This document shows positions 6,481 through 8,119 of a stretch of 8,119 nt of DNA, in pieces. Both the position numbers and the translations under genes were made by a program. Under the pieces are notes generated by a model, which had not been told where the DNA came from, made no database searches, and worked only from the letters and a program-made list of their open reading frames with translations. The DNA is from DASPKS01 sp035628035 (GTDB taxonomy: Bacteria; Bacteroidota; Rhodothermia; Rhodothermales; Rubricoccaceae), in NCBI GenBank assembly GCA_035628035.1, contig DASPKS010000185.1, positions 1 through 8,119 of the forward strand, read 5' to 3'. How positions within the stretch are numbered: the first letter of the stretch is position 1; each line of letters starts with the position of its first letter.

Positions 6481-7950
6481 TCAACGGTCCCGCCCGATGA
6501 GCTGCTGGATGGCCTCCTCGAGCGTGTCGAGCTTGAACGGCTTCTTGACGACGCCGTCCACCTCGGCCGTCCCGGCCTCCGCGTCGGTGTCGCCGGTGAC
6601 GAGGAGGATGGGGAGGTGGGGGTGGCGGTCGCGGACGAGCACGGCCAGCTCGCGCCCGCTCATCCCCGGCATCGAGAGGTCTGTCACGAGGAGGTCGAAG
6701 GCATCGTCGGTGGCGAGGCGGATCAGCGCCTCCGAGCCGCGGTCGGCCTCCTCGACGGTGTGCCCCTTGAGCCGGAGGAGCCGCGCCGTCACCGAGCGCA
6801 CCATCGGCTCATCGTCGACGACGAGGATGCGGGCGGGGCGGCGTTTCGTTGCCGGCGCATCGGGGGCAGGCGCGGCCTCGCGGGCGGGTGCGGCAGGGGG
6901 GAACACGAGCCGGAACAGGCTCCCCCGGCCCGGCCGGCTCTCTACCTCGATCACGCCGCCGTGCTCCTGCACGATCCCGTGCGAGACGGCCAGCCCCATC
7001 CCCGTGCCCCGCTCGCCCTTCGTGGTGAAGAGGGGCTCGAAGATCCGCGCGCGGATGGTCTCGGTCATCCCCATCCCGGTGTCCTGCACCTCCACGATGC
7101 ACCCGCGGACGGGGTCGGGCCGTGTGCGGAGCGTGAGCGTGCCGCCGGCCGGCATCGCCTGCACGGCGTTGAGGATGAGGTTGACGAGCACCTCGCGCAG
7201 CTCCGTCGGCGCGCCCTGGATGAGGGGGACGGGGCGGAGGTCGGTGTCGAGGTGGAGCGTGATGCCCTGCCGGCGCGGCTCGTTGTACCAGTACGGCCGC
7301 GTGAGCGTGACCACCTCGTCGATGAGCGCCGCCGCATCGACGGGCTCGAACCGCTCCTGCCTGTCGTGGCGGATGAACTGCTGGATCTTGCGGACGAGGG
7401 CGGCGCCGTCGCCCGCCGCCCGCTCGAGCGTGCGGAGCTGCTGCTGCGCCTCCTCGGGGAGCGAGGAGAGCGTGGTCCGCAAGAGCTCGGCGTGGCCGAG
7501 GATCGCCGTGAGGAGGTTGTTGAAGTCGTGGGCGATCCCCATCGCCATCTGGCCGAGCATCTCCATGCGGCGGCGGCGCGTCTGCTCGGCCGCCCACGTC
7601 GCCGGCTCCTGCAGCACCTCACCGGCGACGAGGACGGGGCACCGCCCCCCGCTCTCGGGAAGGCGTACGGGGAGGAAGTGGAGGAGGACCGGGAGCGGCT
7701 CCGGCCGCTCCTCCCGCTCGACGAGGAACACCTGGTGCGCGACGAGCGAGCCCGTCGCGGCCTCGGCCGCGTAGTCGGCGGCGAAGCGGCGGTCCTCCTC
7801 GGAGAGGCGCGCCCACAGGCCGTCTCCCCCAAAGACGGCCGTCCATGCGTCGTTGGCGAAGACGGCCTCGCCGGTGGCGGCGACCGTCGCCACGAGGAGC
7901 TCGGGCGCGACGAGGAGGCCGGAAGGCGCAGCTTCGGGGGGGTCGGTCAC
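6481..7950 (-). CDS. PAS-containing hybrid sensor histidine kinase with C-terminal receiver
   Basis: This 489-residue protein starts at GTG 7950. It autophosphorylates on His and passes the phosphate to its own receiver. A degenerate PAS domain covers residues about 12-115 (LLVATVAATGEAVFANDAW). The HisKA H-box GIAHDFNNLL carries His141. The HATPase domain has N-box Asn261 (NLILNAVQAM), G1 DTGMGM from Asp290, F-box FEPLFTTK, and G2 GTGMGLA (315-321). An Ala/Pro linker leads to the receiver: acidic pair Asp379/Asp380, phosphoacceptor Asp424 (TDLSMPG), Thr452 and Lys470 (KKPF). No transmembrane helix is seen, so it is probably cytosolic. The frame stays open to a TTG at 8043, but that extension would run through a perfect inverted repeat and adds low-complexity residues, so GTG 7950 is preferred. 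There is no Shine-Dalgarno sequence. No output response regulator is adjacent. Confidence 0.93.
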   Translation of the reverse strand: MTDPPEAAPSGLLVAPELLVATVAATGEAVFANDAWTAVFGGDGLWARLSEEDRRFAADYAAEAATGSLVAHQVFLVEREERPEPLPVLLHFLPVRLPESGGRCPVLVAGEVLQEPATWAAEQTRRRRMEMLGQMAMGIAHDFNNLLTAILGHAELLRTTLSSLPEEAQQQLRTLERAAGDGAALVRKIQQFIRHDRQERFEPVDAAALIDEVVTLTRPYWYNEPRRQGITLHLDTDLRPVPLIQGAPTELREVLVNLILNAVQAMPAGGTLTLRTRPDPVRGCIVEVQDTGMGMTETIRARIFEPLFTTKGERGTGMGLAVSHGIVQEHGGVIEVESRPGRGSLFRLVFPPAAPAREAAPAPDAPATKRRPARILVVDDEPMVRSVTARLLRLKGHTVEEADRGSEALIRLATDDAFDLLVTDLSMPGMSGRELAVLVRDRHPHLPILLVTGDTDAEAGTAEVDGVVKKPFKLDTLEEAIQQLIGRDR

Positions 7951-7960
7951 GGCGGAGGAG

Positions 7961-7998
7961 GGGAGGGCGTCCCTAAAAAACCGCTGGGACGCCCTCCC
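7961..7998. promoter_or_regulatory. Perfect 13-bp inverted repeat with A6 centre before the kinase
   Basis: The arms 7961-7973 and 7986-7998 are perfect reverse complements, separated by 12 nt holding A6 (T6 on the kinase strand). Each arm is itself of the form GGGA-N5-TCCC, so the element may also be read as two palindromic boxes 25 bp apart. It ends 10 nt before the kinase GTG. It lies between divergent genes, so it is not at a gene end and is more likely an operator or a leader RNA hairpin than a terminator. Confidence 0.6.
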
Positions 7999-8032
7999 GT
8001 GCAAACGAAGTCCGCCCGTTCCCGCCCGCGCG

Positions 8033-8040
8033 TAGCTTTC
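8033..8040 (+). promoter_or_regulatory. Candidate Bacteroidota-type -7 element
   Basis: TAGCTTTC matches the TAnnTTTG consensus at five of six fixed bases, and lies 26 nt before the ATG of the downstream PLP enzyme gene. No good -33 TTTG is seen upstream, so the call rests on one element and on a suitable position. Confidence 0.35.
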
Positions 8041-8066
8041 CAATTCCGCCTTCCCCGCGCCCGCCC

Positions 8067-8119
8067 ATGTGGCACGACAGCATCCTCGGCACCATCGGCG
8101 ACACCCCGCTCGTCCGCCT
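8067..8119 (+). CDS. Cysteine synthase / cystathionine beta-synthase family enzyme (N-terminal fragment)
   Basis: Only the first 17 codons and two bases of the next are inside the window. The peptide MWHDSILGTIGDTPLVR matches the opening of fold-type II PLP enzymes of sulphur amino acid metabolism, which begin with an I-x-x-x-IG-N/D-TPLV-x-L motif. These enzymes either make cysteine from O-acetylserine and sulphide, or condense serine with homocysteine. The fragment cannot tell the two apart, and the PLP lysine is outside the window. The ATG at 8067 has a C-rich leader with no Shine-Dalgarno sequence. The gene is divergent from the kinase across 116 bp. Confidence 0.85.
   Translation, partial: MWHDSILGTIGDTPLVR

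Noticed and set aside
5951..7774. A 607-codon plus-strand open frame opposite the repeat-protein and kinase genes
   Set aside because: It crosses two well-supported minus-strand genes and the gap between them. Its product is Ser/Arg-rich and lacks any domain pattern.
7951..8043. TTG start at 8043 extending the kinase by 31 residues
   Set aside because: The extension would run through the 13-bp inverted repeat, and it adds no domain; the PAS domain begins just after the GTG at 7950. It cannot be fully excluded.
1..8119. tRNA, rRNA, CRISPR array, insertion sequence, attachment site or defence system
   Set aside because: No regularly spaced repeats, transposase or integrase motifs, terminal inverted repeats, or tRNA-like cloverleaf with the conserved TTC arm were seen by eye on either strand.

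Overview
The window is high-GC bacterial chromosomal DNA with tightly packed genes that look like housekeeping and signalling functions. It shows no sign of mobile elements, CRISPR or phage. The reading frames have strongly G/C-biased third positions, which also creates long false open frames on the opposite strands. Several hints favour a GC-rich relative of the Bacteroidota, possibly Rhodothermota. The RsgA switch region (KGTHTTTFATLYPL) resembles Bacteroidota versions. Most starts lack a Shine-Dalgarno sequence. One TAnnTTT-type promoter element lies before the last gene. The assignment is an inference of moderate to low confidence.

Layout from left to right. Positions 1-816 (minus) hold most of the ribosome-assembly GTPase RsgA, cut at its C-terminus by the window edge. 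Divergent from it is a two-gene plus-strand unit (936-1334 and 1331-1576) of small unrecognised proteins joined by a GTGA start/stop overlap. A 13-bp-stem hairpin (1595-1630) separates this unit from a minus-strand unit reading towards it: the ATP-dependent protease Lon (4590 to 2062), followed by a 111-residue unrecognised protein (1991 to 1656). A 221-bp divergent region containing a perfect 8-bp palindrome separates lon from a plus-strand, probably membrane-anchored M90/MtfA-like zinc peptidase (4812-5756). That gene overlaps by 4 bp, stop to stop, a minus-strand gene (6406 to 5753) for a secreted protein made of two tandem copies of a domain of about 93 residues. Upstream of it on the minus strand is a PAS-HisKA-HATPase-REC hybrid histidine kinase (7950 to 6481). 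Its leader holds a striking perfect 13-bp inverted repeat around an A6 tract. The window ends with the first 17 codons of a cysteine synthase / cystathionine beta-synthase family gene on the plus strand.

Functionally, the central part joins two proteolysis genes (Lon and the MtfA-like peptidase) back to back around one promoter region. The kinase and the secreted repeat protein may be co-transcribed (75-bp gap). I found no clear multi-gene novel system. The items most worth a second look are the kinase-leader inverted repeat, the lon-leader palindrome, the duplicated secreted domain and the coupled pair of small unknown genes.
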